From the NCBI RefSeq assembly GCF_000018025.1, contig NC_009831.1:1922001-1986000 (forward strand): a DNA stretch of 64,000 nucleotides, written 5' to 3'. Under the pieces are notes generated by a model, which saw nothing but the letters and a program-made list of their open reading frames with translations, was not told the DNA's origin and made no database searches. The translations under genes and the position numbers were made by a program. Shown one piece after another: positions 44,518 to 53,791 of the stretch. How positions within the stretch are numbered: the first letter of the stretch is position 1; each line of letters starts with the position of its first letter. This stretch comes from Shewanella sediminis HAW-EB3. GTDB taxonomy: Bacteria; Pseudomonadota; Gammaproteobacteria; Enterobacterales; Shewanellaceae.

Positions 44518-45540
44518 CTACATGGCTAACGGCTGCTCTTTTCCGTATTTTAAAAGCTTTAATGTAGAACCGTTTCGGCCTCTCTTCTTCGATTCATACA
44601 AGGCTTCATCTACGGCTTTCATCAGAAATTTTGGGGTCAATTCACGCTTTGGTACTACAGAGCTAACACCGAAACTTGCAGTGACTTTGCTAAACTGTGT
44701 CTCGTGGGGAATATTCAAATTTTCAATAGCGATGCGGGCGCGCTCAGCAACCAACATTGCACCATCGCCATCGGTGTCTGGCAATATTACCGCAAACTCT
44801 TCACCGCCAATTCTTGCAATTTTATCTAAATGACGTATATCCATCGCTTGCAGCGCACTCGCAATAGTACGCAGGCAATCATCACCTTTATGGTGGCCAT
44901 AGGTATCGTTATAGAGTTTAAAATGGTCTATATCTAACATTACCAGAGAAATAGGGTTTTGTGAGCGTGATGCACGTTGCCATTCTTCCAAGTAAATATC
45001 ATCAAATTTACGACGATTATACAAACTCGTTAACCCATCCGTTGTAGACAACATAAGAAGCTGTTCATTGGTTTCTTCCAACTGCTGCTGCAGTTCTTCC
45101 AATTCGGCCAGTTTCTGATCGAACTCTAACGTTTTAAGCTTAAGTGCATGTTTTTGGTTGTATAAATCAACAAAAACACCAACCTTACTACGAAAAATAC
45201 TCGCATTCAGTGGCTTCAATAAGTAATCCACTGCGCCCGCTTCGTACCCTTTGAAGATCAGTGCGTCGCCCCTGGATTCAGCCGTAACGAAAATAATTGG
45301 AATTTGTTTGGTTCTACTGTTTCCCCGCATTAATTCGGCGACTTCGTAACCATCCATATCTGGCATTTTTACGTCCAGTAGCACTAACGCAAAGTCATTA
45401 TCTAACAAATGTGCCAAAGCCTCTTTACCAGAAGACGCTCTTATCAAATCCACATCAAAGTGCTCAAGTAACCGCTCTAATGTTATGAGGTTTTCGAGCT
45501 TATCATCGACAATCAATATATTTGGGTTGTTACTTTTCAT
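44518..45540 (-). CDS. Response regulator with GGDEF diguanylate cyclase
   Basis: 340 residues from ATG at 45540, which overlaps the CheB stop by one base. The N-terminal receiver domain (NILIVDDKLENLITLERLL..., phospho-Asp in LVLLDVKMPDMDGYE, Lys in YLLKPLN) joins by a coiled coil (LAELEELQQQLEETNEQL) to a GGDEF domain. The active-site motif GGEEF is at 245-249. There is no RxxD inhibitory site evident directly before it. It makes c-di-GMP when phosphorylated, presumably by the hybrid kinase encoded at the other end of this operon. It is last of four genes. Confidence 0.92.
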   Translation of the reverse strand: MKSNNPNILIVDDKLENLITLERLLEHFDVDLIRASSGKEALAHLLDNDFALVLLDVKMPDMDGYEVAELMRGNSRTKQIPIIFVTAESRGDALIFKGYEAGAVDYLLKPLNASIFRSKVGVFVDLYNQKHALKLKTLEFDQKLAELEELQQQLEETNEQLLMLSTTDGLTSLYNRRKFDDIYLEEWQRASRSQNPISLVMLDIDHFKLYNDTYGHHKGDDCLRTIASALQAMDIRHLDKIARIGGEEFAVILPDTDGDGAMLVAERARIAIENLNIPHETQFSKVTASFGVSSVVPKRELTPKFLMKAVDEALYESKKRGRNGSTLKLLKYGKEQPLAM

Positions 45541-46121
45541 TAGCATTCGCATATTTCATTTAAAAAATCGCCGATCACTTCCAGAGAAAGAATATGATCA
45601 ACGCAACCAGTCTGTATTGCAGCAGCTGGCATAGCCTGTGCCTCAGAAGTTTCAATGGTTTGTACAACAGTTAAACCACCATGTTCTTTGATTTTTTTCA
45701 GCCCTAAAGCACCATCAGAATTGGCCCCGGTGAGTACGATACCAATGAGTTCCTTGCCAAAGTAATCTGCGGCACTTTCAAATAACACATCAATGGATGG
45801 CCTTGAAAAATTCACTGGTGGATCAATGGATAGTGCAACGCAACCATCATATTCAACCAATAAATGATAATTTGGTGGCGCAATATAAAAATAGCCTCGC
45901 TTGATTGGCTCTTTATCATCAGCTTCTTTAACAGTTAAAGCACACTTGTCTTCAAAGTGAGTCGCTAAATAACTTTGTGTATGTGGGCTAATATGCTGCA
46001 CTAAAAGAATAGGTAAACAAAATGATGCTTTAAGCTGGCTAAGTACCTTTTCAACGGCTGCCAAACCTCCTGCGGACGCACCAATCACTACCGCTCGATA
46101 ATGTGTACCATTACAGTTCAT
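45540..46121 (-). CDS. CheB-type protein-glutamate methylesterase domain (no receiver)
   Basis: 193 residues consisting of only the CheB catalytic domain. The triad is visible: S16 in IGASAGG, H43 in LLVQHI and D136 in TGANSDGALG, with spacings close to E. coli CheB. The regulatory receiver domain is missing, so control must come from partners. It is encoded between cheR-like and diguanylate cyclase genes with 3-bp and overlapping junctions. Stand-alone CheB with CheR next to a sensor kinase suggests reversible methylation of the kinase or another receptor. Confidence 0.92.
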   Translation of the reverse strand: MNCNGTHYRAVVIGASAGGLAAVEKVLSQLKASFCLPILLVQHISPHTQSYLATHFEDKCALTVKEADDKEPIKRGYFYIAPPNYHLLVEYDGCVALSIDPPVNFSRPSIDVLFESAADYFGKELIGIVLTGANSDGALGLKKIKEHGGLTVVQTIETSEAQAMPAAAIQTGCVDHILSLEVIGDFLNEICEC

Positions 46122-46124
46122 CAG

Positions 46125-46964
46125 TTATCCCTCTCTTTTTTTCCGGTAAATCTTTTCTCTTTCTGAAACTAACTCAAACTTAGATGCAACATCAGAAAAT
46201 CGTAGACTTTCTTTAGAACCCAAACACAAAAATCCACCGGGAACCAGGCTTTCATAAAACAGGTTAAAGACTCTATTTTGTAGTTCACGGTTAAAATAGA
46301 TAAGCACATTGCGACAAAATATTAAGTGCATCTCGCCAAAAACTCCATCGGTTGCCAGATTATGAGGCGAGAATAAAATTTTCTCTTTTAATTGTGATTT
46401 TATAATGACGCTATCGTAGTCCGCAGTGTAATAGTCTGATAATGATGTTGCGCCATTTGCCGCCTGGTAATTGGTCGTATATTGGCGTACCACATCCATG
46501 GGATAAATCCCATTTTTGGCTTTTTCTAATATGGCCTCATTAAAATCAGTGGCGTATAACTGTGTTCGCTCCCGCATTAAGGCCTCTTCAAGCATAATCG
46601 CCATCGAATATACTTCCTGTCCTGCCGAGCAGCCCGCATGCCACACTTTGACGAATGGATAAGTTTGTAAGTGAGGGAAAACTAATTCTCTGACTTTTTG
46701 ATAAAACCAAGGGTCACGAAACATCTCAGTGACGTTAATGGACAAGTCCAATAACAGCTGCTCAAAAAAAGCTGGCTCATGTATCACCTTATGCTGCATG
46801 GATGAGTAATTTGTCATCCCTTCCCGGGCTCGTCGGTATTCTAGCCTTCTACGGGTATGTGCTACAGAATATTCTCTAAAATCATAACCATATTTACGGT
46901 AAATCGCTTCTAGCAAGAGTTGGATTTCTAGATATTCGTTCGCTGTTTTGTTCTCTTCAAACAT
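46125..46964 (-). CDS. CheR-type protein-glutamate methyltransferase
   Basis: 279 residues. The N-terminal helical domain (LEIQLLLEAIYRKYGYDFREYS...) and SAM-binding domain are both present, with NVTEMFRDPWFYQKVRELV, WHAGCSAGQEVYSMAIMLEE and IFCRNVLIYFNRELQ. These match CheR throughout. No pentapeptide-binding or TPR extension is seen. It starts 1 bp after the hybrid kinase stop, so it is translationally coupled. The methyl acceptor is not among the neighbours by sequence, since no MCP is encoded here. Confidence 0.93.
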   Translation of the reverse strand: MFEENKTANEYLEIQLLLEAIYRKYGYDFREYSVAHTRRRLEYRRAREGMTNYSSMQHKVIHEPAFFEQLLLDLSINVTEMFRDPWFYQKVRELVFPHLQTYPFVKVWHAGCSAGQEVYSMAIMLEEALMRERTQLYATDFNEAILEKAKNGIYPMDVVRQYTTNYQAANGATSLSDYYTADYDSVIIKSQLKEKILFSPHNLATDGVFGEMHLIFCRNVLIYFNRELQNRVFNLFYESLVPGGFLCLGSKESLRFSDVASKFELVSEREKIYRKKREG

Positions 46965-46965
46965 A

Positions 46966-49900
46966 TCAGTACAACCACACTCGTAACATAGATAGTAATT
47001 TATCGGTGTCGACCGGTTTAGCTAAATAATCACTGGCTCCAGCCTCAATACACTTACTTCGGTCACCTTTCATCGCTTTAGCTGTCAGGGCGATAATAGG
47101 TAGTTTCTTGTATTTACGTTTTTTACGGATCTCTTTCATTGCATCATAACCATCCATTTTTGGCATCATTATGTCCATTAAGATGAGGGCTATATCCGGA
47201 TGTTGGTCCAATTTTTCGATACTTTCCAGACCATCACGACCAACAACGATTTCAATACCTTTGTCTTCTAAAATGCTTGATAACGCAAAAACATTGCGCA
47301 TATCATCATCGACTAACAAGATTTTCTTACCAGCCAACACGGTTTCTTTATCATGCACGGCTTTCAACATACCCCGTTGCTCTGCCGGCAGGCGAGACTC
47401 TACTCGATGTAAAAAGAGGGCTGACTCGTCTAACAGGCGCTCTGGCGATTTAACCCCTTTAATTATGATGCTTTCCGCATAACGGCTGAGCTCTTTCTCT
47501 TCGTCTACGGTTAACTCTCGGCCCGTATAGACGATAATCGGTACTCTGGCTGCTGAATCACTGCGTCGAATTTTATCGAGCAACTCAAATCCGGATAGAT
47601 CTTCAAGGCCTAAGTCTAAGATCATACAGTCGTATCGATTTGTCTCTAGCTCTTGTAGCGCTTGTTTTCCTGTTGCCACGCCGACAATGTGAATATCACC
47701 TTCACCCAGTAACTGGCGAATACTCTCCCTTTGAATTTCGTCATCTTCGACAATCAGTAATTTCTTAACTGACTTAGCAATTATCTCCTCAATATCGCCA
47801 AACGTTTTATTCAGTTTGTTCAGGTCTACCGGCTTAGTTAGATAGCCAATTGCTCCCATTCTCATTGCATCGAGATTATTATCGCTCGCCGACATGAAGT
47901 GCACTGGTATATGGCGTAACTCTGAGTTTTCTTTGAGTCGCTCCATCACTGTCCAACCATCAATACCGGGTAGCCCAATATCTAAAATAATGGCACTCGG
48001 TTTATAATAATCGGCGAAATGTAATCCTGTTTCGCCTGTTTCAGCGACAATACACTTAAAGCCTCTTTCGCGGCCAAAATCACGCATCACACCGGCAAAG
48101 GCGCGGTCATCTTCAATAATCAGCAAAGTTTGATCTTCGGCGGCAATCGATAACCTGTCGTCATCGATATAACTTTCGTCTTTTACGTTTAGCTTTACAC
48201 TAGGGATTGCAGCCGCTTGGGATATCAGCTGTAGATCTGTGTTTTCTGCCTGTTTATTAGTGTTAATATCGGCATCACTTTTAACTTGGCTATTTAGTGG
48301 TTGCAGCTCTTCTGGTTCTAGTGCCCTTTTTTCCATGATAGGAATACCAAAAATGCTCTTATCAGCTTCTTCATCTTTGGGTTGAAACTCAAGAGGCAGC
48401 ACAACGGTAAACGCACAACCTTTGCCTTCGTCACTTTTCAGTAAAATAGTCCCACCTAATAGATGAGTAAGCTCTTTAGATATCGATAATCCTAGACCTG
48501 TGCCGCCATATTTTCGACTTGTACTACCGTCAGCCTGTTGGAACGCTTGGAAGATGCCTAATTGCTTCTCTTTTTTAATTCCTATTCCGTCATCTTTTAC
48601 CGTAAAGGCGACTAATGATTGTTTAGGCTGTTGCATGCGTGCTGCAACTTCATTTGTTGGCTGAGTAATGCTAAGAGTTACTGCGCCTTCATGGGTAAAT
48701 TTAAACGCATTGGTTAGTAGATTGCGCAAGATTTGTTGTAATCGCAACGAGTCAGTTTTGATCTCATTCGGCAGATCGGCTGCAAGAGCAATATCGAAAT
48801 ACAGTCCTTTATCAACAGCGATATCCTGGTATAAGCGATTAATATCTTGCTCTATCTCTTGAAAGCTCACATCTTCAATTTGCAGTTCGACCTTACCCGC
48901 TTCAACCTTGGACAGATCCAAAACTTCATTGATTAGCGATAGCAGATCAGATCCAGATGAGTTAATGGCTTTGGCTGATTCAATCTGTTTATCATTTAAG
49001 TTGCCCGCTTTGTTACTGGCAAGTAGCTGGGATAAAATGAGAATACTGTTGAGTGGGGTCCTCAGTTCATGGGACATATTCGCTAAAAATTCAGATTTGT
49101 ACTTACTTGCGCTTGCTAACTCTTTCGCTTTTTCTTCCACGACATTTTGAGCTAAATGCAGTTGATCATTTTTCCCCTGCATCTCAACTTGCTGCTCTTC
49201 CAGTGCTTTAGTTCGCTCTTCCAGCTCTTCGTTAGTAACGCGAAGTTCTTCCTGTTGAGCTTGTAGCTCAGCTTCTGACTCTTTAAGCACTTTGGTTTGC
49301 TCTTCCAGCTCCTCATTGGTGACTCGTAACTCTTCTTGTTGGTTTTGCAATGCTTGTTCAGATTCTTTCAAGCCATCATTGGCTTTACTTAGGTTCTCTT
49401 GTTGTTTTTGCGCTTGTTCTAATAATGTACGAATGACTAAGCGAGCATTTGCAGCATCAAAAAGTATGGCGGCACTATTAATCACATCCTTTACAAATTG
49501 CTTTTGCAGTGAGGTAAAAGGTGCCGTTGAGCCAAGTAGCACTACGCCAACGAGATGACCATCCACAATTAAGGGGACCGACATAAAGCTCTTTAAGCTT
49601 GTTTCTCCAACACCATAGTTTAATGTGGGGGCAGCATGAGTCATGTCAGAGAATATAATGGTCTCCTGTTCCAATGCTGCTTGCCCTACCATGCCCTCCC
49701 CAAGTGCAAGTTGGTTGAAATTGCCTTGTCTGTCCGTAAAGCAATAACTGGCTCTGAGGTGTAATTTTTCCTCTTCAAATAGGTATAAGGCCCCTAGCTG
49801 ACAACCCATATGTTTAGTAAAGAAATTAATAAACAAGCTGGAGAGTTCTGATAGCTCAATGTCACCACGTAATTTATCATCTAACCCTTCTTTACCTGAC

Positions 49901-51096
49901 TTAATCCAATCAAGCTCACGCAGTTGTACGGCCATACCATTTAAGGCAATACCAAGATCACCAAGTTCATCTTTACGTTGTAAGGTCAATTTTGAACTTA
50001 AGGTGCCAGCAGAGATATCTTTGGCAAACTTCATCGATTCAATAAGTGGCTCTGTGACTGAACGAGAAAATTTCACGGCTACAAATATCACTAATAAAAT
50101 CAATGCAGCAGTTGCCACTATCACTGCTTGATAAAGCGATGTAATAGGGTGGGTAACTTCATCTTCATTGATTTTTGAAATTAGAAACCATTGATACCCT
50201 GGTACATTGAGTTGATTAAAAACGACTAAAACAGGATGGCCTGAACTATCAACATAGGTATCTTTTCCCCCACTGGTGCCAGCATCTATCGCATCGTTCC
50301 AATAATCTAAATCCTTTTCAAAGCGATACCCTACGCGATAGCTGCCATTGCCCATCGTAGTAATATCGCTACGTAACTCTATTTGGCTATCTTGGTTATC
50401 TAATCCAATAATGTATGACTCACCCGTTGCCCCCATTCCAATCCGTGAATTGACAATATCATTGATTAAATCGGGTAGAATTCTCACTGCTATTACGGCA
50501 GTCATTTCACCATTACTGTTCCAAATAGGGCTGGATAAGTAAGCATTTTGCTGACGCTTCGATTCGTCGTTTACGTTAAATACGCCAAAGTCTGAAAAAA
50601 TGGGCTTGCGGGTATTCATTGTTTTTGACCAAGCCTGCTTGAGAGCCGGATCACCGGTATATTCACTGAGCTTGATTCCAACCCGGTTTCTATTAGTTAA
50701 TGAATAAAGTAATTCTCCTGATTCAGGCTTAAGAATAACCAGATCATCGTAGCCATAATCGTCTACAAAGGAGGTAAAAAAGGGATCGTAACGGGAAGCT
50801 ATGATAGAGGGTAATATTTCGTGTTCACTACCCACCTGTTCTATAAATTCACTAAGTTGTCCCGTATGAGCTAATGTATCTAACCCAGATAAGCGTTCGC
50901 GGAAAAAATCATCGATAGCAGAGATTCTCAATGACTGTATTGAACTGAGCCCTTGATATGATTTTTCAATCAGTGCTTCTGAGCTCAATCGACTGCTATG
51001 AATTGCGACTGCAATCATAGGTAAAATACCAAATATAAGTAACAATCCAAGCATTTTGGGACGAAGACGAATGTCTGCGAATTTGAGCATTAACAC
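46966..51096 (-). CDS. Hybrid sensor histidine kinase with three receiver domains
   Basis: 1376 residues. TM1 (MLGLLLIFGILPMIAVAIHSS) and a periplasmic dCache-like domain to about residue 310 precede TM2 (AVIVATAALILLVIFVAVKFSR), HAMP, and GAF (about 415-560). A long coiled coil follows with a repeated QQEELRVTNEELEE unit. HisKA carries the phospho-acceptor H676 in NMSHELRTPLNS, and HATPase_c follows (DGIGIKKEKQLGIFQAFQQADGSTSRKYGGTGLGLSI). Receiver domains come at about 1000-1110, 1120-1235 and 1260-1376, each with a phospho-Asp. It is the first gene of the kinase-cheR-cheB-diguanylate cyclase operon. The ligand is unknown. The last receivers may relay to, or compete with, the diguanylate cyclase. 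Confidence 0.93.
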   Translation of the reverse strand: MLMLKFADIRLRPKMLGLLLIFGILPMIAVAIHSSRLSSEALIEKSYQGLSSIQSLRISAIDDFFRERLSGLDTLAHTGQLSEFIEQVGSEHEILPSIIASRYDPFFTSFVDDYGYDDLVILKPESGELLYSLTNRNRVGIKLSEYTGDPALKQAWSKTMNTRKPIFSDFGVFNVNDESKRQQNAYLSSPIWNSNGEMTAVIAVRILPDLINDIVNSRIGMGATGESYIIGLDNQDSQIELRSDITTMGNGSYRVGYRFEKDLDYWNDAIDAGTSGGKDTYVDSSGHPVLVVFNQLNVPGYQWFLISKINEDEVTHPITSLYQAVIVATAALILLVIFVAVKFSRSVTEPLIESMKFAKDISAGTLSSKLTLQRKDELGDLGIALNGMAVQLRELDWIKSGKEGLDDKLRGDIELSELSSLFINFFTKHMGCQLGALYLFEEEKLHLRASYCFTDRQGNFNQLALGEGMVGQAALEQETIIFSDMTHAAPTLNYGVGETSLKSFMSVPLIVDGHLVGVVLLGSTAPFTSLQKQFVKDVINSAAILFDAANARLVIRTLLEQAQKQQENLSKANDGLKESEQALQNQQEELRVTNEELEEQTKVLKESEAELQAQQEELRVTNEELEERTKALEEQQVEMQGKNDQLHLAQNVVEEKAKELASASKYKSEFLANMSHELRTPLNSILILSQLLASNKAGNLNDKQIESAKAINSSGSDLLSLINEVLDLSKVEAGKVELQIEDVSFQEIEQDINRLYQDIAVDKGLYFDIALAADLPNEIKTDSLRLQQILRNLLTNAFKFTHEGAVTLSITQPTNEVAARMQQPKQSLVAFTVKDDGIGIKKEKQLGIFQAFQQADGSTSRKYGGTGLGLSISKELTHLLGGTILLKSDEGKGCAFTVVLPLEFQPKDEEADKSIFGIPIMEKRALEPEELQPLNSQVKSDADINTNKQAENTDLQLISQAAAIPSVKLNVKDESYIDDDRLSIAAEDQTLLIIEDDRAFAGVMRDFGRERGFKCIVAETGETGLHFADYYKPSAIILDIGLPGIDGWTVMERLKENSELRHIPVHFMSASDNNLDAMRMGAIGYLTKPVDLNKLNKTFGDIEEIIAKSVKKLLIVEDDEIQRESIRQLLGEGDIHIVGVATGKQALQELETNRYDCMILDLGLEDLSGFELLDKIRRSDSAARVPIIVYTGRELTVDEEKELSRYAESIIIKGVKSPERLLDESALFLHRVESRLPAEQRGMLKAVHDKETVLAGKKILLVDDDMRNVFALSSILEDKGIEIVVGRDGLESIEKLDQHPDIALILMDIMMPKMDGYDAMKEIRKKRKYKKLPIIALTAKAMKGDRSKCIEAGASDYLAKPVDTDKLLSMLRVWLY

Positions 51097-51395
51097 ACCT
51101 GATTAGACCATAAGTTTTTATTAATATGACTTTCTACTAAGTCGCTGACTTACTCAACTCTTTAACAAGATAACTTTGACCTTAATCTGTTTTTTAAATA
51201 AAAATAAAGAATTAAACATAAATTCAAAAATAAACAGATTAAAAGGTGATTGAAAAAATGAAAGGATTTGATTAAACAGTCCGACTCAATTCCAAATAAA
51301 CCAATACAGAAAATGGAACCAGCTTCATTCTCAAGCTGTACCCATCTTGCTAGAATGCGCCATCTCACTTATTCAGGTTACTTTTTAGGAACAAT

Positions 51396-52559
51396 ATGAA
51401 GATCCTTGCCGACGAAAACATGCCTTATGTGGAACAGCTTTTTGGTGATCTTGGTACGATTGAAGCCGTTAATGGCCGTACATTAACTTCTGAACAGGTT
51501 AAAGATGCCGATGTGCTCTTGGTGCGTTCGGTGACTAAGGTTAATCAGGCACTGTTGTCGCTCAATACTAATCTTAAGTTTGTCGGTAGTGCCACCATAG
51601 GCACAGATCATATCGACCAGAGCTATCTTGCCAGCCAAGGGATCCCGTTTACCAATGCACCGGGCTGTAATGCCACGGCGGTGGGGGAGTTTGCCTTCAT
51701 CGCCATGCTGGAACTGGCGAAGCGTTTCGATACCGAGCTTAAAGGCAAGGTTGTGGGGATTGTTGGTGCGGGTAATACCGGCTCGGCGGTGGCTAAGTGT
51801 CTTGAGGCCTATGGGGTCGAGGTGTTGCTTAACGACCCATTAATCGAAGCCGATGATCCTCGTACATTTGTCTCTCTCGAGGCGTTAACCGAAAGAGCCG
51901 ATGTGATCAGCTTGCATGTTCCATTGACTAAAGATGGCGCGCATAAGACTTGGTATCTGTTCGATGAGCAGAGGCTGCAAAACTTAAAGCCTGATACCTG
52001 GCTGCTTAACTGTTGCCGAGGGGAGGTTATCGATAATCGCGCCTTGATAAAGATAAAGGCGCAACGGCCGGATATCAAACTCGTGCTCGATGTATGGGAA
52101 GGTGAGCCCGAACCTATGCTTGAGTTGGTGCCCTTTGTCGAGTTAGCGACGCCCCATATTGCGGGTTACAGTCTGGAGGGGAAGGCGCGCGGTACTTATA
52201 TGCTATATCAGAAGCTGATGGCAGTACTGGGCATCGATGCAGATAAGTCGATGACATCTCTGTTGCCCACGCTATGGTCTCAGCAGGTGTCGCTGGATGA
52301 GCTCCCCTCAGAGAAGGCATTGCTTCAACTGTCTCGTTTTGTCTACGATCTGCGTGACGACGATGAGCTGTTTAGAAAAACGCTGCTTGATGATTCTTCA
52401 ATAAAAGCGGGTGAAAATTCCGCTAATAACAATGGGTTTGACCTTATGAGAAAAAATCACAAGCACAGACGCGAATTTAGTGCGTTAAAGCTAGCAAGTG
52501 CGGGGCAATCTGATGTAGATTGGTTGCTCAATTTAGGATTTTCAGGAGTTGGTCGGTAA
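51396..52559 (+). CDS. pdxB: Erythronate-4-phosphate dehydrogenase
   Basis: 387 residues (E. coli 378). D-2-hydroxyacid dehydrogenase fold: [11 protein letters not shown] at the N-terminus, NAD motif [20 protein letters not shown], catalytic Arg in [13 protein letters not shown], Glu in [11 protein letters not shown] and His in [16 protein letters not shown], then the PdxB-specific dimerisation tail. It is the second step of pyridoxal 5'-phosphate synthesis. RBS AGGAAC precedes the ATG. asd follows after 2 bp. Confidence 0.95.
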   Translation: MKILADENMPYVEQLFGDLGTIEAVNGRTLTSEQVKDADVLLVRSVTKVNQALLSLNTNLKFVGSATIGTDHIDQSYLASQGIPFTNAPGCNATAVGEFAFIAMLELAKRFDTELKGKVVGIVGAGNTGSAVAKCLEAYGVEVLLNDPLIEADDPRTFVSLEALTERADVISLHVPLTKDGAHKTWYLFDEQRLQNLKPDTWLLNCCRGEVIDNRALIKIKAQRPDIKLVLDVWEGEPEPMLELVPFVELATPHIAGYSLEGKARGTYMLYQKLMAVLGIDADKSMTSLLPTLWSQQVSLDELPSEKALLQLSRFVYDLRDDDELFRKTLLDDSSIKAGENSANNNGFDLMRKNHKHRREFSALKLASAGQSDVDWLLNLGFSGVGR

Positions 52560-52561
52560 TT

Positions 52562-53578
52562 ATGTCACAAGAATTCAATGTTGTCGTTTTAGGTGCATCG
52601 GGCGCAGTCGGTCAGACAATGATCGAGATCCTCGAAGAGCGCAATTTCCCCGTTGCTAATTTATACCCTCTAGCCAGTAGCCGTAGTGCTGGTGATACGG
52701 TCACCTTCCACGGTAAACAGGTAGAAATTCTTGATGTTGATACCTTTGACTGGTCTCAAGCACAGATAGGTTTCTTCTCTGCTGGTGGTGATGTTTCGGC
52801 TAAATGGGCGCCGATAGCAGCCGAAAATGGCTGTGTGGTTATCGATAATACCTCTCACTTCAGATATGACATCGATATTCCGTTAGTGATACCTGAAGTG
52901 AATCCGGAGGCGATTGCAGATTTCCGTAACAGAAATATTATCGCTAACCCTAACTGCTCGACCATTCAGATGTTGGTTGCCTTGAAACCGATTTACGATG
53001 CCTATGGGATCTCTCGAATTAACGTCGCGACCTATCAGTCGGTATCGGGTTCGGGTAAGCAGGCGATCGAAGAGTTGGCCAGTCAGTGCGCCAAGTTACT
53101 TCAAGGCCTTCCGGTAGAGCCAAAAGCTTATCCAAAGCAGATAGCGTTTAACGCTTTACCGCAGATCGATAAGTTTATGGATAACGGATATACCAAAGAA
53201 GAGATGAAGATGGTCTGGGAAACTCAGAAAATCTTCGGTGATGACAATATCGTCGTTAACCCGACTGCGGTACGTGTTCCCGTTTTCCACGGTCACTCTG
53301 AGGCGATTCATCTGGAGACGCTACAGCCTGTCGATGCCGAAGATGTTAAATCAGTGTTACGCGGCGCAGAAGGGGTTGAGTTATTTGAATCCGACGAAGA
53401 GTATCCTACGGTTGTGACCGATGCCGCCGGAACCGATCCCGTTTATGTGGGACGTGTTCGTAAAGATATTTCACATGATAATGGCATTAACCTATGGGTT
53501 GTCTCTGATAACATTAGGAAAGGTGCGGCACTAAACAGCATTCAGATTGCCGAAGTGCTAATCCGTGATTATTATTGA
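52562..53578 (+). CDS. asd: Aspartate-semialdehyde dehydrogenase
   Basis: 338 residues from ATG at 52562, two bases after pdxB; the open frame extends upstream into pdxB but this start gives the family N-terminus. NADP motif VVLGASGAVGQTMIEIL, catalytic C132 in NPNCSTIQ, and the substrate region TYQSVSGSGKQAIEEL. It converts aspartyl-phosphate to the semialdehyde for lysine, threonine, methionine and diaminopimelate. E. coli carries the paralog usg in this position; the intact cysteine argues for a functional Asd here. Confidence 0.93.
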   Translation: MSQEFNVVVLGASGAVGQTMIEILEERNFPVANLYPLASSRSAGDTVTFHGKQVEILDVDTFDWSQAQIGFFSAGGDVSAKWAPIAAENGCVVIDNTSHFRYDIDIPLVIPEVNPEAIADFRNRNIIANPNCSTIQMLVALKPIYDAYGISRINVATYQSVSGSGKQAIEELASQCAKLLQGLPVEPKAYPKQIAFNALPQIDKFMDNGYTKEEMKMVWETQKIFGDDNIVVNPTAVRVPVFHGHSEAIHLETLQPVDAEDVKSVLRGAEGVELFESDEEYPTVVTDAAGTDPVYVGRVRKDISHDNGINLWVVSDNIRKGAALNSIQIAEVLIRDYY

Positions 53579-53630
53579 TCTACGCCCCATATAGGCCAGA
53601 TTTAACCATAAATCGGCCTATTTAGATGAA

Positions 53631-53657
53631 AAAGCCTGCAACTTGCAGGCTTTTTTT
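53631..53657 (+). terminator. Rho-independent terminator of pdxB-asd
   Basis: AAAGCCTGCA/TGCAGGCTTT stem, 3-nt loop, seven T; 53 bp past the asd stop. Confidence 0.92.
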
Positions 53658-53791
53658 GTATTAGCACATGTTTTTGAATTGTGAACAGTAGCAGACCCGT
53701 GATTTCTGGTTTATAGTAATCTCAATAAATACAATTGCCTAAAGCTATGCTGTTTAATGGCAGAACCATTGCGCTTGAAAGGGAAGAATTA

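Noticed and set aside
51162..51368. 68-codon minus-strand frame upstream of pdxB
   Set aside because: Low-complexity hydrophobic reading of AT-rich DNA in the promoter gap; no ribosome binding site.
52520..52561. Upstream extension of asd into pdxB
   Set aside because: The conserved N-terminus (MSQEFNVVVLGASGAVGQ) begins at 52562.
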